47,830 bases of DNA from JBARRS01 sp049644345 (GCA_049644345.1 JBARRS010000045.1:1-47830), one strand, 5' to 3'; positions 1 through 8,704 are shown, counted from the first letter of the stretch. Translations and numbers: made by a program. Notes: generated by a model not told the origin, from the letters alone.

Positions 1-473
1 GCTGGCACGCATGGGCCGGCGCGACTTGGAGCCTGCGCTCGAACAGGCTCCGCCCAGCCGGCTGGACGTCGTCGGACGCGGCCGGCCTGCCCATCTTCCC
101 CGGTCTCGCCCGCTACGACGAGGTGCGTCGCGGCGTGATCGGCCATGCGCTCCGCTTCACCGCCCCGCGGACGCGCCGTGCCTATCTGTGGCCGGCGCGC
201 CACTTCGCGAGCGACTCGAACGACCCGTCCTTGCCGCCGATGGGCCTCCGGGTGCGGCTGAAGGCGAGCTTCGACGTGAGGCCGTTCCCGCGCCAGGCGC
301 GGATCGTCCTGATCGCACTCAAGCGCTACGGGATGATCCTCGCCGACAATGGCTCGAGCTGGTACGTGAGCGGCGCGCCGAACGCCGGCTGGTCGAATGA
401 CCAGCTGCACACCCTTGGCCGCGTCAAGGGCTCGGACTTCGAAGTCGTGGACGCGAGCTCTCTGCGCCCTTAG
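1..473 (+). CDS. C-terminal part of an unrecognised protein (5' end outside window)
   Basis: The frame is open from base 3 to a TAG at 471-473 and has no obvious start, so about 156 C-terminal residues of a longer protein are seen. The segment is rich in Trp, Arg and Pro and includes the stretches PIFPGLARYDEV, LPPMGLRVRLKASFD and YGMILADNGSSWY, which read like the end of an extracellular or glycan-active protein, but I cannot name a family. An ATG at 123 lies inside the same frame and is probably internal. The stop overlaps the stop of the convergent minus-strand gene by four bases (TTAG), so there is no room for a terminator between them. Confidence 0.6.
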   Translation, partial: WHAWAGATWSLRSNRLRPAGWTSSDAAGLPIFPGLARYDEVRRGVIGHALRFTAPRTRRAYLWPARHFASDSNDPSLPPMGLRVRLKASFDVRPFPRQARIVLIALKRYGMILADNGSSWYVSGAPNAGWSNDQLHTLGRVKGSDFEVVDASSLRP

Positions 474-1894
474 TCCAGGTCGCGCAGTGCGACGCGAGCC
501 GCGGAGTAGCCGCACATTCCATGGACGCCGGCACCGGGCGGAGTCGAGGACGAGCAGAGGTAGACGCCGCGAAGCGGCGTGCGGTACGGAACGAGCTTGC
601 GCACAGGCCGGAAGAAGAGCTGGCCGAGATCCATCGCGCCGCCGCTCAAGTCGCCGCCGACGAGGTTGCGGTTGTGCGCCTCGAGCTCGGCCGGGCCCAT
701 CGCGTGCCGCGCCAGGACGAGCTCGCGGAAGCCGGGGGCGAACCGCTCGACCTGCGCCTCGATCCGCTCGGTCATGTCCTGAGAGGAGCCGTTCGGCACG
801 TGGCAGTAGGCCCACGCGGTGTGCTTGCTCGCGGGCGCGCGCGTCTCGTCGAAGAGGCTCGTCTGCGCGAGCAGGACGAAGGGCCGCTCGTGCGGGCGGC
901 CGCTCCAGGCGCCCCACTCGGAGGCCGAGATCTCGTCGAGCGTCCCACCGAGGTGGACGGTGCCGGCGCGACGGCACTCGCCCGCTGCCCAGGGGATCGG
1001 CCTGTCGAGCGCCCAGTCGAGCTTGAACGCCCCCGGCCCGTGGCGGTACGAGCGCAACCGCCGCTCATAGCGCTCCGGCAGGCGGCCTTGGGCGATCCGA
1101 ACGAGCTCGCGGGGGACGACGTCGGCGAGGACGACGTCCGCACTGGGCAATTCGTCCACCGAGCTCGACGTGAGGATCTCGCCGCCGAGCTCCCGCAGCT
1201 TCGCGGCGAGCGCGTCGGCTAGGCGCTGCGAGCCGCCGCGGGGAAACGGCCAGCCGAGCACGTGGCCGAGCACGATCAGGGTGAGCCCGACGCCGGCGCT
1301 CGGACGCCGCTCGAGCGGCAGCATCGAGTGTGCGGCATGGCCGGCGAACCATGCGCGCGTCCGCTGCTCGGCAAAGCAGCTCTCCGCGAGCGGCCGTGCG
1401 GCCGCCAATGAGGAGCGCAGGGCGTCGAGCGAGCCGCGCCCGCCGAGCCGTCGAACGAGGTCGAGGGCCCGCCTGGGCGAGACCGGATGCGGTCCGAGCA
1501 GCACGCCCTCGGCCTGGCGCCACGAGGAGACGAGCGGCTCGACGAGCGCGCGGTACGCGCGTCCATCGCCGCCGAGCTGCCGGGCCGTCTCGGCGATCCC
1601 GAGCTCGAGCGTCACAGCCGTTCCGTCGTCGAGCGGGTGGGCGGCCGGTGCGTTCGGCTGGACCCACTCGACGTCGAGCTCGAGCTCTCGGAAGAACGGC
1701 GAATCAACGCCGAGCGGGTGGATCGACGAGCACACGTCGTGAACGAAGCCGGGCAAGGTCAGCTCGGCCGAGCGCATCCCGCCGCCGATCTCGGGCTCGG
1801 CCTCGTGCACGGTCACCTCTAGCCCCGCCCGCGCGAGCACGATCGCGCCGGCGAGCCCGTTGGGCCCCGAGCCGATCACGACCGCGCGCGCCAC
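470..1894 (-). CDS. Phytoene desaturase-like FAD/NAD(P)-dependent oxidoreductase (COG1233 type)
   Basis: The 474-residue protein begins with a Rossmann dinucleotide motif, VVIGSGPNG, with glycines at 8, 10 and 13, followed by a charged residue at the end of the second strand (HEAE), as in FAD-binding amine-oxidase/phytoene-desaturase folds. The C-terminus holds a second FAD-contact segment near GVYLCSSSTPPGAGVHGMCG, also typical of the family. Such proteins oxidise or isomerise hydrophobic polyenes or related substrates; the substrate here cannot be told. The start is GTG at 1894, 12 bases after the stop of the LigD-type gene, so it is probably the last gene of the long minus-strand unit. No carotenoid genes lie nearby, so a carotenoid role is not supported. 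Confidence 0.85.
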   Translation of the reverse strand: MARAVVIGSGPNGLAGAIVLARAGLEVTVHEAEPEIGGGMRSAELTLPGFVHDVCSSIHPLGVDSPFFRELELDVEWVQPNAPAAHPLDDGTAVTLELGIAETARQLGGDGRAYRALVEPLVSSWRQAEGVLLGPHPVSPRRALDLVRRLGGRGSLDALRSSLAAARPLAESCFAEQRTRAWFAGHAAHSMLPLERRPSAGVGLTLIVLGHVLGWPFPRGGSQRLADALAAKLRELGGEILTSSSVDELPSADVVLADVVPRELVRIAQGRLPERYERRLRSYRHGPGAFKLDWALDRPIPWAAGECRRAGTVHLGGTLDEISASEWGAWSGRPHERPFVLLAQTSLFDETRAPASKHTAWAYCHVPNGSSQDMTERIEAQVERFAPGFRELVLARHAMGPAELEAHNRNLVGGDLSGGAMDLGQLFFRPVRKLVPYRTPLRGVYLCSSSTPPGAGVHGMCGYSAARVALRDLD

Positions 1895-1906
1895 CGGGCC
1901 ATTCTG

Positions 1907-2863
1907 TTATTTGGTCTCGGCGAGGGCACGCAGGCGCGCCAGCGCGGAGCCCAGACTCTGGCCGCCTGCGAGCACCGGCTCGAAGAGGTCACCGTGCTGC
2001 TCGACACGCTCGAGCGCCTCGCGGATCCCGAAGTCGCGCGGCCGGGTCCGCTCGGACAGCTCCTCCCACCGCAGCGGCGTCGACACCGGCGCGCCCGGCT
2101 TCGGCCGCACGGAATAGACCGACGCAATCGTCTTCCCCCAGCCGTTCTGGCGGTGGTCGACGAGCACACCGCGGCGCTTTCGCTTGAGCCACTCGGTGGT
2201 CAGTAGGCCCGGGTTCTCTCCCTCGAGCCGGCCCGCGACGCGCTCGGCGAACTCGTAGGTGTCGGCGAACGTCGAGCGGCGGGTGATCGGGACGAGCACA
2301 TGGATGCCGTCGGCGCCGCTCGTCTTCACGTACGAGCGCAGCTCGAGCTGCTCCAGCGCCTCGCGGACCAGGTGCGCGACCCGGACGGCGAGCGCGAAGC
2401 CGTTTCGTCCGTCCGGCGGGTCGAGATCGAAGAGGACGAAATCCGGACGATCAGGCCGGTCGACGCGCGAATACCACGCGTTCATGTCGATGCAGTGCAT
2501 CTGCACCATCCAGACGAGCGCGGCCGGCTCGTTCACGAGCGCGAAGTCGACGAGCCGTGAACCGCCTTCGCGCGGCCAGGTACGAAAACGGCGTGTCGGA
2601 ATCCACGACGGCATCCCCTTCGGCGCCTGCTTCTGGAAGAAGGGCCGGCCACGGGCGCCCTCGCGATAGCGCTTCATCGTGAACGGCCGGTTCCGCAGGT
2701 GCCGCACGAGCGCCGGCCCGATCTCGACGTAGTACGAAGCGAGGTCGCCCTTCGTGACGCCGTCGCCCGGGAAGAGGACGCGACCGGGGTGCGTCAGGCG
2801 GACGGTCCGGCGGCCTGCGCGCAGTTCGACCGCGTCAGCCGGCAAGCCGCGTCCAGTATCCAT
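1907..2863 (-). CDS. Stand-alone LigD polymerase-domain protein (archaeo-eukaryotic primase fold)
   Basis: This 318-residue protein matches the polymerase domain of bacterial NHEJ ligase LigD. FDLDPP at 145-150 supplies the two metal-binding aspartates (146, 148), KTSGADGIHV at 180-189 is the conserved nucleotide-binding segment, and VLVDHRQN at 233-240 gives the third acidic residue, followed by the SVRPKPGAPVSTPL signature. There is no ligase or phosphoesterase domain, and no Ku gene is in the window. Family members add nucleotides, often ribonucleotides, at DNA ends during end joining. The only ATG in frame near the conserved start is at 2863, 92 bases after the acyl-CoA dehydrogenase stop, with a weak ribosome binding site. 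Its place among catabolic genes looks accidental. Confidence 0.88.
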   Translation of the reverse strand: MDTGRGLPADAVELRAGRRTVRLTHPGRVLFPGDGVTKGDLASYYVEIGPALVRHLRNRPFTMKRYREGARGRPFFQKQAPKGMPSWIPTRRFRTWPREGGSRLVDFALVNEPAALVWMVQMHCIDMNAWYSRVDRPDRPDFVLFDLDPPDGRNGFALAVRVAHLVREALEQLELRSYVKTSGADGIHVLVPITRRSTFADTYEFAERVAGRLEGENPGLLTTEWLKRKRRGVLVDHRQNGWGKTIASVYSVRPKPGAPVSTPLRWEELSERTRPRDFGIREALERVEQHGDLFEPVLAGGQSLGSALARLRALAETK

Positions 2864-2955
2864 CGACCCGGAAGCGCCGTCTGTACCTGCCCTCGGGGAC
2901 GAGCTCGCGGAGACGCTGCCCGAGCGCTGCGCGCCCGAAGGCGTCCGGCGGCGCG

Positions 2956-4134
2956 CTACGTGACGCCGGCGAGGAGAAAGGCACGGTTCTCCTTCAGCAT
3001 CTCGCGCGCGATCACGAGCCGCTGGATCTCGTTCGTGCCCTCGTAGATCTGCGTGATCTTCGCGTCGCGCATCATCCGCTCGACCGGGTACTCCTGCATG
3101 TAGCCGTAACCGCCGAGGATCTGGACGGCGTCGGTCGTGACCTCCATCGCGACGTCCGTGCAGTAGAGCTTCGCCATCGCGGAGATCTTCGTCAGCTCGG
3201 GACCCTCGGCGCCGTCGTCGATCAGCTGGCCGCATTTGTAGAGCAGGCCGCGCGCCGCCTCGCACTTCGTCTCCATGTCGGCGAGCGTGGCCGCGACCAG
3301 CTGGTGCTCCGCGATCGGCTTGCCCATCGTCTCGCGGGTCTTCGCGTACTCGAGCGCGTAGTCGGTCGCTCCTTGCGCCAGCCCGAGGCCCTGCGCGCCG
3401 ATCCCAGGCCTCGAGCGGTCGAGGATCCGCATCGCGATCCGGAACCCGTCCCCTTCCTCTCGGAGCAGGCTCTCGGCGGGGATCCGGCAGTCGTTGAAGA
3501 AGACCTCGCCGGTCGTCGAGCCCTTGATCCCCATCTTCGGCTCGATGCGGCCGACCTCGAATCCGGGCGCCGAAGCCTCGACGACGAACGCCGAGATGCC
3601 GGCATGCCCCGCCTCCGGGTCGGTCTTGGCGAAGACGGTGTACAGCTCCGCGACACCCGCGTTCGTGATGAAGCGCTTCGAGCCGTTGATCACGTATTCG
3701 TCGCCCTCGTGCCGCGCCTCGGTTCGCATCGCGGCCGAGTCGGAACCGGAGCCCGGCTCGGTGAGCGCGTACGCGCAGAGCCACTCGCCGCTCGCGAGCC
3801 TGGGCAGGTACCGCTGCTTCTGCTCCTCCGTCCCTGCGAGCTTGAGCCCGAGCGAGCCGAGCTCCTGGACCGCGATGACGAGCCCGCTCGTCGCGCAGAC
3901 CTTCGAGACCTCCTCGATCGCAACGAGCGTCATCAGCGCGCTCGCGCCTGCGCCGCCGTGCTCCTCGTCGAAGAGCAGGCCGAAGACTTCGTGCTCGCGG
4001 AAGAGCTCGACCACGTCCCACGGGAACTCGGCGCTCTTGTCGATCTCGGCTGCGCGCGGCGCGATCCGCTCACGCGCGAGCGTCCGGATCAGGTCGCGGA
4101 TCTCGCGCTGCTCGTCGCTCAGTGGGTCGAGCAC
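2956..4134 (-). CDS. Acyl-CoA dehydrogenase (short/medium-chain type)
   Basis: The 392-residue length is normal for soluble acyl-CoA dehydrogenases, which form the alpha-beta double bond of an acyl-CoA with FAD and pass electrons to ETF. Visible are the N-terminal helical domain, YALTEPGSGSD (122-132, family signature 1), the middle beta domain, and QILGGYGYMQEYPVER followed by QIYEGTNEIQR, where Glu365 is at the position of the catalytic base of medium-chain enzymes. All key residues are present, so an active enzyme is likely. It starts at GTG 4134, nine bases after the stop of the DUF1326 gene, and is followed by the LigD-type gene. Short- or branched-chain acyl-CoA is the most probable substrate. 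Confidence 0.93.
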   Translation of the reverse strand: MLDPLSDEQREIRDLIRTLARERIAPRAAEIDKSAEFPWDVVELFREHEVFGLLFDEEHGGAGASALMTLVAIEEVSKVCATSGLVIAVQELGSLGLKLAGTEEQKQRYLPRLASGEWLCAYALTEPGSGSDSAAMRTEARHEGDEYVINGSKRFITNAGVAELYTVFAKTDPEAGHAGISAFVVEASAPGFEVGRIEPKMGIKGSTTGEVFFNDCRIPAESLLREEGDGFRIAMRILDRSRPGIGAQGLGLAQGATDYALEYAKTRETMGKPIAEHQLVAATLADMETKCEAARGLLYKCGQLIDDGAEGPELTKISAMAKLYCTDVAMEVTTDAVQILGGYGYMQEYPVERMMRDAKITQIYEGTNEIQRLVIAREMLKENRAFLLAGVT

Positions 4135-4143
4135 GCTGACAGG

Positions 4144-4764
4144 CTAACGGCTTGCGACGTACTCGAATCTCGCGGCATAGCCGCAATTCCCGCTGTATTC
4201 GAACCGGAGCGGCGGCTCCTCCTCCACGGCCAGCCGCTCCGCGATCAGCTCTTCACCCTGCTGCTCGTGGCCGGGGATCACGCAGGTCACCGTCGCTTCG
4301 TCGTCGACCGGGCCCGCGATCCGGACAGTGACTACGTCGCGAACGCGGAACCACTGTCGTCCCGGCGTGTGGTCGAGCTCGATTCGCGCGGGACGAACGG
4401 CGACCAGGTTGCTTGCCTTCCACGCCCACGGGAAGTGCTCGATCTGCGTGCCGAGAGTCCTGCCGAGGAAGATCTGCTCGAGCGCCTGCGTCTGCTCGGT
4501 GTCGCCCCGCTCGTCGAGGTAGAGCACGAACGTCCACGGCGAGCCTTCCTCGTCGTCGGAGTAGCGGGAGGCGAGCGCGACCGCGAGGCCGGAGAGATCC
4601 GTGGCGCCGGCTCGACCGTCCTCGATCAGCCAGGAGAGGGCGCCGAGGCAGATGCCGTACGTCGACCGCCCGCCGGCGGCGCCGTCGATGCGCCGGCAGG
4701 GGCAGATCGCCTCGCAGTTGCAGGACTCGACGTAGGTGCCGGCGACGCTCCACTCACCGTCCAT
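4144..4764 (-). CDS. DUF1326 domain protein, copy 1
   Basis: A 206-residue protein starting at ATG 4764, five bases after the glcD stop. It opens with the DUF1326 hallmark GTYVESCNCEAICPC: a CxCxxxCxC cluster with cysteines at 15, 17, 21 and 23 that looks like a metal or redox site. The rest has mixed beta character with a second CGY segment near the end. The biochemical function of the family is not established as far as I know. A paralogue of identical length lies at 42983-43603 next to a DUF2182 membrane protein; this copy lacks such a partner and sits between glcD and an acyl-CoA dehydrogenase gene. Confidence 0.85.
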   Translation of the reverse strand: MDGEWSVAGTYVESCNCEAICPCRRIDGAAGGRSTYGICLGALSWLIEDGRAGATDLSGLAVALASRYSDDEEGSPWTFVLYLDERGDTEQTQALEQIFLGRTLGTQIEHFPWAWKASNLVAVRPARIELDHTPGRQWFRVRDVVTVRIAGPVDDEATVTCVIPGHEQQGEELIAERLAVEEEPPLRFEYSGNCGYAARFEYVASR

Positions 4765-4769
4765 GAGCC

Positions 4770-6170
4770 TCACGCCGCGAGCTTCTTGCCTGGGTTGAGC
4801 AGGCCCTTCGGGTCGAAGACGCGTTTGATCTCCGCGTGGAGCGCGAGCGCGTGTGGCCCCCACTGCCGGGCGAGCTGGCCTCGCTTTACCCAGCCGATCC
4901 CATGCTCGCCGGAGATCGACCCGCCGAGACGCGCCGCGAGCGCGAAGAGCTCGTCCGCGGCCAAGGTCGCCCGGGAGAGCTCTTCGTCGTTGTCGGGAGC
5001 GATGAGGAAGGTCGAGTGGAGATTCCCGTCGCCCGCGTGCCCCCAGCTGCAGGCGGGAAGGCCGTGCCGGAGGCCGATCGCGATCGTCTCCTCGATCGCC
5101 TCGCCCAGGCGATCGAGCGGCACGACGATGTCCTCGCTCACCTTGCCGCCGCGCTTCGTCGTGACGGCGATCGAGACACCGTCCCGCCAGCGCCAGAGCG
5201 CAGCGACCGCCTGGGGCTCCGTCTCCGCCGCGTAGCCGAGCGCACCGTCCGACAGGATCTCGACGACCTCTTCGCGGAGCCGCTCAGCCTCCTGCTTGGA
5301 ACCATCGGCCTCGGCGATCACCATGAACCCGACGTCGGCCGGGACGGCGCCGGGAAACGAGCCACCGGCTGCCTCGAGCGTGGCGCCGTCCAAGAACTCG
5401 AGTGCAGCGACCTGAAGGCCGCTACCGAGCACGCGCTCGATCGCTGTGCAACCGGCGCCGGCTTCGGCGTAGAAGGCGACCGTCGGAAAGGCGGCTTCGG
5501 GCGCGGGTAGCAGCCGCAACCAGGCCGCGGTGATGATCCCGAGCGTCCCCTCCGAGCCGACGAGCAGACTCTTGATGTCGTAGCCGGCCACGTCCTTACG
5601 GATGGGGCCCCCGAACGTGACGACCTCGCCGGGCGGGACGACAGCCTCGAGCCCGCTCACCCACGCACCGGTGACGCCGTACTTGAAGGCGTGCGGACCG
5701 CCCGCGTTCGTCGCGATGTTGCCGCCGATCTCCGACTGCTCCGCCGCGCCCGGGTCGGGTGGGAACATGAGGCCGTGCTCGCGTGCGAGCCGGCGCAGGT
5801 CTCCGGTCCGCACCCCGGCCTCGACGCTGATCCGCCAGAGCAGGGGGTCGAACGACCGAATCCGGTTCAGCCGCTCGAGGGCGAGGACGATGCCGCCCTC
5901 GAGCGGCACGGCGCCCCCGGCGAAGCCTGTCCCTCCACCGCGCGGGATCACTGGGACGTCATGCGCATAACACCAGGCAAGGACGGCCGCCACGTCCTCG
6001 GTCCGCGAAGGGAGAACCACGGCGTCGGCCCGGCCCCGGACCCCGCGCCCTTCGGTCTCGTCCGAGAGGTAGGCGGCAGTCGTACCCGGGAGGACTGCAT
6101 CGGGGCCGACGATCCGGGCTAGCTCGGCCTGGATGTGACCTTTCGTGTGCGCCGAAGACACGTCGATCAA
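4770..6170 (-). CDS. glcD: FAD-linked oxidase, glycolate oxidase subunit GlcD / D-lactate dehydrogenase type
   Basis: The 466-residue protein has the PCMH-type FAD domain, with the flavin-binding loop PRGGGTGFAGGA (76-87) and SEIGGNIATNAGG, and a C-terminal FAD-oxidase domain with HAGDGNLH and SGEHGIG. This set is typical of GlcD and of bacterial D-lactate dehydrogenases, which oxidise a 2-hydroxy acid to the 2-oxo acid. It directly follows lutC, and its first codon appears to be TTG overlapping the lutC stop (TTGA, 6167-6170); a GTG three codons later is the alternative. The neighbours lutA, lutB and lutC suggest combined use of L- and D-lactate or glycolate. GlcE and GlcF are absent, but LutA/LutB could serve as electron carriers. 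Confidence 0.9.
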   Translation of the reverse strand: MIDVSSAHTKGHIQAELARIVGPDAVLPGTTAAYLSDETEGRGVRGRADAVVLPSRTEDVAAVLAWCYAHDVPVIPRGGGTGFAGGAVPLEGGIVLALERLNRIRSFDPLLWRISVEAGVRTGDLRRLAREHGLMFPPDPGAAEQSEIGGNIATNAGGPHAFKYGVTGAWVSGLEAVVPPGEVVTFGGPIRKDVAGYDIKSLLVGSEGTLGIITAAWLRLLPAPEAAFPTVAFYAEAGAGCTAIERVLGSGLQVAALEFLDGATLEAAGGSFPGAVPADVGFMVIAEADGSKQEAERLREEVVEILSDGALGYAAETEPQAVAALWRWRDGVSIAVTTKRGGKVSEDIVVPLDRLGEAIEETIAIGLRHGLPACSWGHAGDGNLHSTFLIAPDNDEELSRATLAADELFALAARLGGSISGEHGIGWVKRGQLARQWGPHALALHAEIKRVFDPKGLLNPGKKLAA

Positions 6171-6652
6171 GTGAGGACGATGTGGAGCTCGCCGGGGCCG
6201 TGAACACCGATCGTGAGCTGCTGCTCGATATCGGCGCTACGGCTCGGCCCAGTGATGATCGCCACCGAGCTCGGCAGAGTCGCTCCCAGCTCGGCGAAGA
6301 GCTCGGCGAGACCCGGGAGGAGGTTCTCCTCCGACAGCCCGCACACGTGCACGGGCGGCAGCAGGGAGCGAGCCCTCGGCTCGTCCGGCGCAGAGCGCAG
6401 GACGACGCTTCCGGTGTCTGCGAGGCCGTAGGCTGCCACGGAGACGCCGACCTCGTCCTCGCCGCGTCCGGCGAACAGCGCGGCTGGGTCGATGCCACGG
6501 TGAACGCGTGCGCCCGCCGCCTCGGCTGCGGCGACGAACTCCTCGACGAGCCTCGATCCCCTCGCGGGCCGAAGCGCCGGCAGCTCGGGCTCCGAGACGG
6601 CCGGCCGCTCACCCTGCCGCAGGAGCGATAGGAAGCGCTCGCGCGTCGTCAT
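6167..6652 (-). CDS. lutC: LutC-like LUD domain protein
   Basis: A 161-residue LUD-domain protein, somewhat shorter than many LutC proteins. It carries the typical middle segment VAAYGLADTGSVVLRS, then LPPVHVCGL and a C-terminal TGPSRSADIEQQLTIGVHGP, which is the conserved LUD end. LutC is one of three subunits of the L-lactate oxidation complex described in Bacillus subtilis; its exact part is unclear. The ATG at 6652 overlaps the lutB stop by four bases (ATGA), so translation is probably coupled. An open extension upstream of this ATG reads through lutB in another frame and is a shadow. Confidence 0.88.
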   Translation of the reverse strand: MTTRERFLSLLRQGERPAVSEPELPALRPARGSRLVEEFVAAAEAAGARVHRGIDPAALFAGRGEDEVGVSVAAYGLADTGSVVLRSAPDEPRARSLLPPVHVCGLSEENLLPGLAELFAELGATLPSSVAIITGPSRSADIEQQLTIGVHGPGELHIVLT

Positions 6653-8025
6653 CGGCGGTCGCGGTAGCGGCGTCGGGCAAGCGGCGGGAGGTCGCGACCC
6701 TGTGTCCAAGCCCGCCCCGGGCCGAGGAAACGAGCGAGCGGCTTCCCGAGCCGCGCCAGGAAGGTCGACAGCCGATAGCCCCACGGCCGTGACCAAGCGA
6801 GCGACCAGAGCCCGAACGCAAGCCGCTCGCTGCGCGGGGCGACGCCGCTGCCGACGAGATCGCGGCGCAGCTCGAGCAGGAGCGTGTGGAGCGGGATCTT
6901 CACGGGACAGGCGGCCGTGCAGGCGCCGCAAAGGGACGAGGCGTGCGGCAGGGCCGGCGCATGCTCGAGTCCGACGAGCAGCGGAACCAGGACGGCTCCC
7001 ATCGGCCCGGAGTAGACGGGGCCGTACGCGCCGCCGCCGGCCTTCCGATAGACCGGACAGACGTTCAGGCAAGCCCCGCACCGGATGCAGTTGAGCATCT
7101 CTCGGTAGCCCCCACTCAAGAGATTCGAGCGCCCGTTGTCGAGCAGGACGACGTGCAGCTCGTCGGGGCCGTCCACCTCGCCCTCGCCGCGAGGTCCGGT
7201 GAGCAGCGTCGTGTAGACGGTGAGCGCCTGGCCGGTCGCGCTGCGCGCGAGGAGCTGAAGGAGCACGGCCAGCTCTGCCGTCGTCGGCACGAGACGCTCG
7301 ATTCCGAGAATCGCGATGTGAATCCTCGGCAACGCGCTGACGAGACGCCCGTTTCCCTCGTTGGTGACGAGGCAGATCGAACCGGTCTCGGCGACGGCGA
7401 AGTTGGCGCCGGTGACCCCTATGTCGGCGCTCTCGAACGCCGTCCGCAGCTGCCGCCGCGCCGCCCCAGTCAGCGCGCTCAGGTCCGGCTCGACCGGCTT
7501 GCCCTCGACGTCGGAGAGGAGCCGGGCGACGTCCTCCTTCGTCAGTCCGATCGCCGGCGCAACGATGTGAGCGGGATGCGAGCCGGCAAGCTGCAACAGG
7601 TATTCCCCCAGGTCGGTCTCGACCGCACGGACGCCGGCAGAAGCGAGGGCGTCGTTGAGCCCGATCTCCTCGCTCGCCATCGATTTCGACTTGACCGCGA
7701 GGCGGGCGCCCGCCTCTCTGCAGACGCCGACGATGTACTCACACGCCTCTTCGCGGGTTCGGCAGAAAGCGACCCGGCCGCCGCGCGCCTCCACCGCGTC
7801 CGCGAAGCGAGTGGTGTGGCGCTCGAGCTCGGCGATGGTGCGAGTTCTGATCCTCCGCGCCGTCTCTCGCAGCTCTTCCGTCTCGGCCAAGCCCTCCCAC
7901 GCGCGCGACCGCGCTTCGTACAGCCTGCGAGTTCCGAGGTCGAGCGCGCCCTGGAGGTTGGCATCGCCGAGCGCAACCCGAGCCGTCTCGGCGAACGCCC
8001 CGGGCTGCTGCGCGAGCTCAGCCAT
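6649..8025 (-). CDS. lutB: LutB-like iron-sulfur lactate-utilisation protein
   Basis: The 458-residue protein combines an N-terminal LUD domain (about 60-300, with GANFAVAETGSICLV) and a C-terminal ferredoxin-like region with two cysteine clusters: CIRCGACLNVCP (Cys 313, 316, 319, 323) and CGACTAACP (Cys 366, 369, 373), which should hold two 4Fe-4S centres. The tail from about 420 is Arg-rich. This matches LutB, the electron-transferring subunit of L-lactate dehydrogenase LutABC. It starts at ATG 8025, eight bases inside the 3' end of lutA. Order and overlaps (lutA-lutB-lutC-glcD) indicate one transcript. Confidence 0.93.
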   Translation of the reverse strand: MAELAQQPGAFAETARVALGDANLQGALDLGTRRLYEARSRAWEGLAETEELRETARRIRTRTIAELERHTTRFADAVEARGGRVAFCRTREEACEYIVGVCREAGARLAVKSKSMASEEIGLNDALASAGVRAVETDLGEYLLQLAGSHPAHIVAPAIGLTKEDVARLLSDVEGKPVEPDLSALTGAARRQLRTAFESADIGVTGANFAVAETGSICLVTNEGNGRLVSALPRIHIAILGIERLVPTTAELAVLLQLLARSATGQALTVYTTLLTGPRGEGEVDGPDELHVVLLDNGRSNLLSGGYREMLNCIRCGACLNVCPVYRKAGGGAYGPVYSGPMGAVLVPLLVGLEHAPALPHASSLCGACTAACPVKIPLHTLLLELRRDLVGSGVAPRSERLAFGLWSLAWSRPWGYRLSTFLARLGKPLARFLGPGRAWTQGRDLPPLARRRYRDRR

Positions 8026-8704
8026 GGGAGACGCCGCGCGCGAGCGCCGTGGCGAGATGAACGACCGGCAGCCCGCGGACTCGACCCGCCCGGCCGCTGA
8101 GGTGTATGAGGCACCCCGGATCGGCGGTTACGAGCGCCTCGGCGCCACGAGCTCGGGCGTCGGAGAGCCTGTCATCGGCCATGGCGACCGAGATCTCCGG
8201 CTGGCGCACTGAGAAGGTGCCGCCGAAGCCGCAACAGAGGTCGGGGCGGTCGAGCTCGACGACCCGGGCGCCGGAGCCCTCCAGCAGCGCCCGCGGCGGT
8301 CTGCTCGTCCCGAGCTCGCGGAGCATGTGGCAGGAATCGTGGTAGGCGACCGTCCGCCCCGCGTTCAGGCGAGGAAGGTCCGAGCCCTCGAGGAAGGAGG
8401 ACAGCTCGTAGACCTCGTAAGGCTCGACGGCGAGCAGCTCCGGAAGGTAGTGCGAGAGCATCGTGGCGCAGGATCCAGACGGGACGACCACGGGCAGCTC
8501 CCGCGAGAACGCCCGCAGGAAGCTGTGCGCTACCCGCGCCGCGGCGGCGCGGTGGCCGGCGTTGAAGGCCGGCTGACCACAGCAGATTTGTCCGTTCGGA
8601 AAGACAACCTCGTGTCCCGCCTGACGGAGCAGCGTCTCGGCGTCCGCCACAGCCTCGGGCAGGACCAGGTCGCCGAGGCAGGTGGCGAAGAGCTGAACCT
8701 TCAG
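8018..8704 (-). CDS. lutA: LutA-like cysteine-rich (CCG domain) protein with probable CTG start
   Basis: Read from CTG at 8704-8702 this gives 228 residues, with both CCG-domain repeats of LutA: KVQLFATCLGD (Cys9), QICCGQ (41-42), later DSCHMLREL and DLCCGFGG. The first ATG/GTG/TTG in frame is a GTG at 8650, which would remove the first 18 residues including the conserved TCLGD. The CTG is preceded by AAGGA at 8717-8713 with an 8-base spacer, and it overlaps the VOC stop as CTGA, parallel to ATGA, GTGA and TTGA junctions elsewhere in the window. I therefore prefer the CTG start. LutA is the cysteine-rich subunit of the L-lactate oxidation complex, resembling GlpC/HdrB folds. Confidence 0.9.
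   Translation of the reverse strand: MKVQLFATCLGDLVLPEAVADAETLLRQAGHEVVFPNGQICCGQPAFNAGHRAAAARVAHSFLRAFSRELPVVVPSGSCATMLSHYLPELLAVEPYEVYELSSFLEGSDLPRLNAGRTVAYHDSCHMLRELGTSRPPRALLEGSGARVVELDRPDLCCGFGGTFSVRQPEISVAMADDRLSDARARGAEALVTADPGCLIHLSGRAGRVRGLPVVHLATALARGVSHG

Noticed and set aside
1907..4021. A 704-codon minus-strand frame
   Set aside because: The N-terminal two thirds are an Arg-rich shadow of the acyl-CoA dehydrogenase gene; the LigD-type polymerase starts at 2863.
3304..5235. A 643-codon plus-strand frame
   Set aside because: Shadow of acyl-CoA dehydrogenase, DUF1326 and glcD genes; its composition is Arg/Leu/Asp-rich with no motif, as usual in GC-rich DNA.
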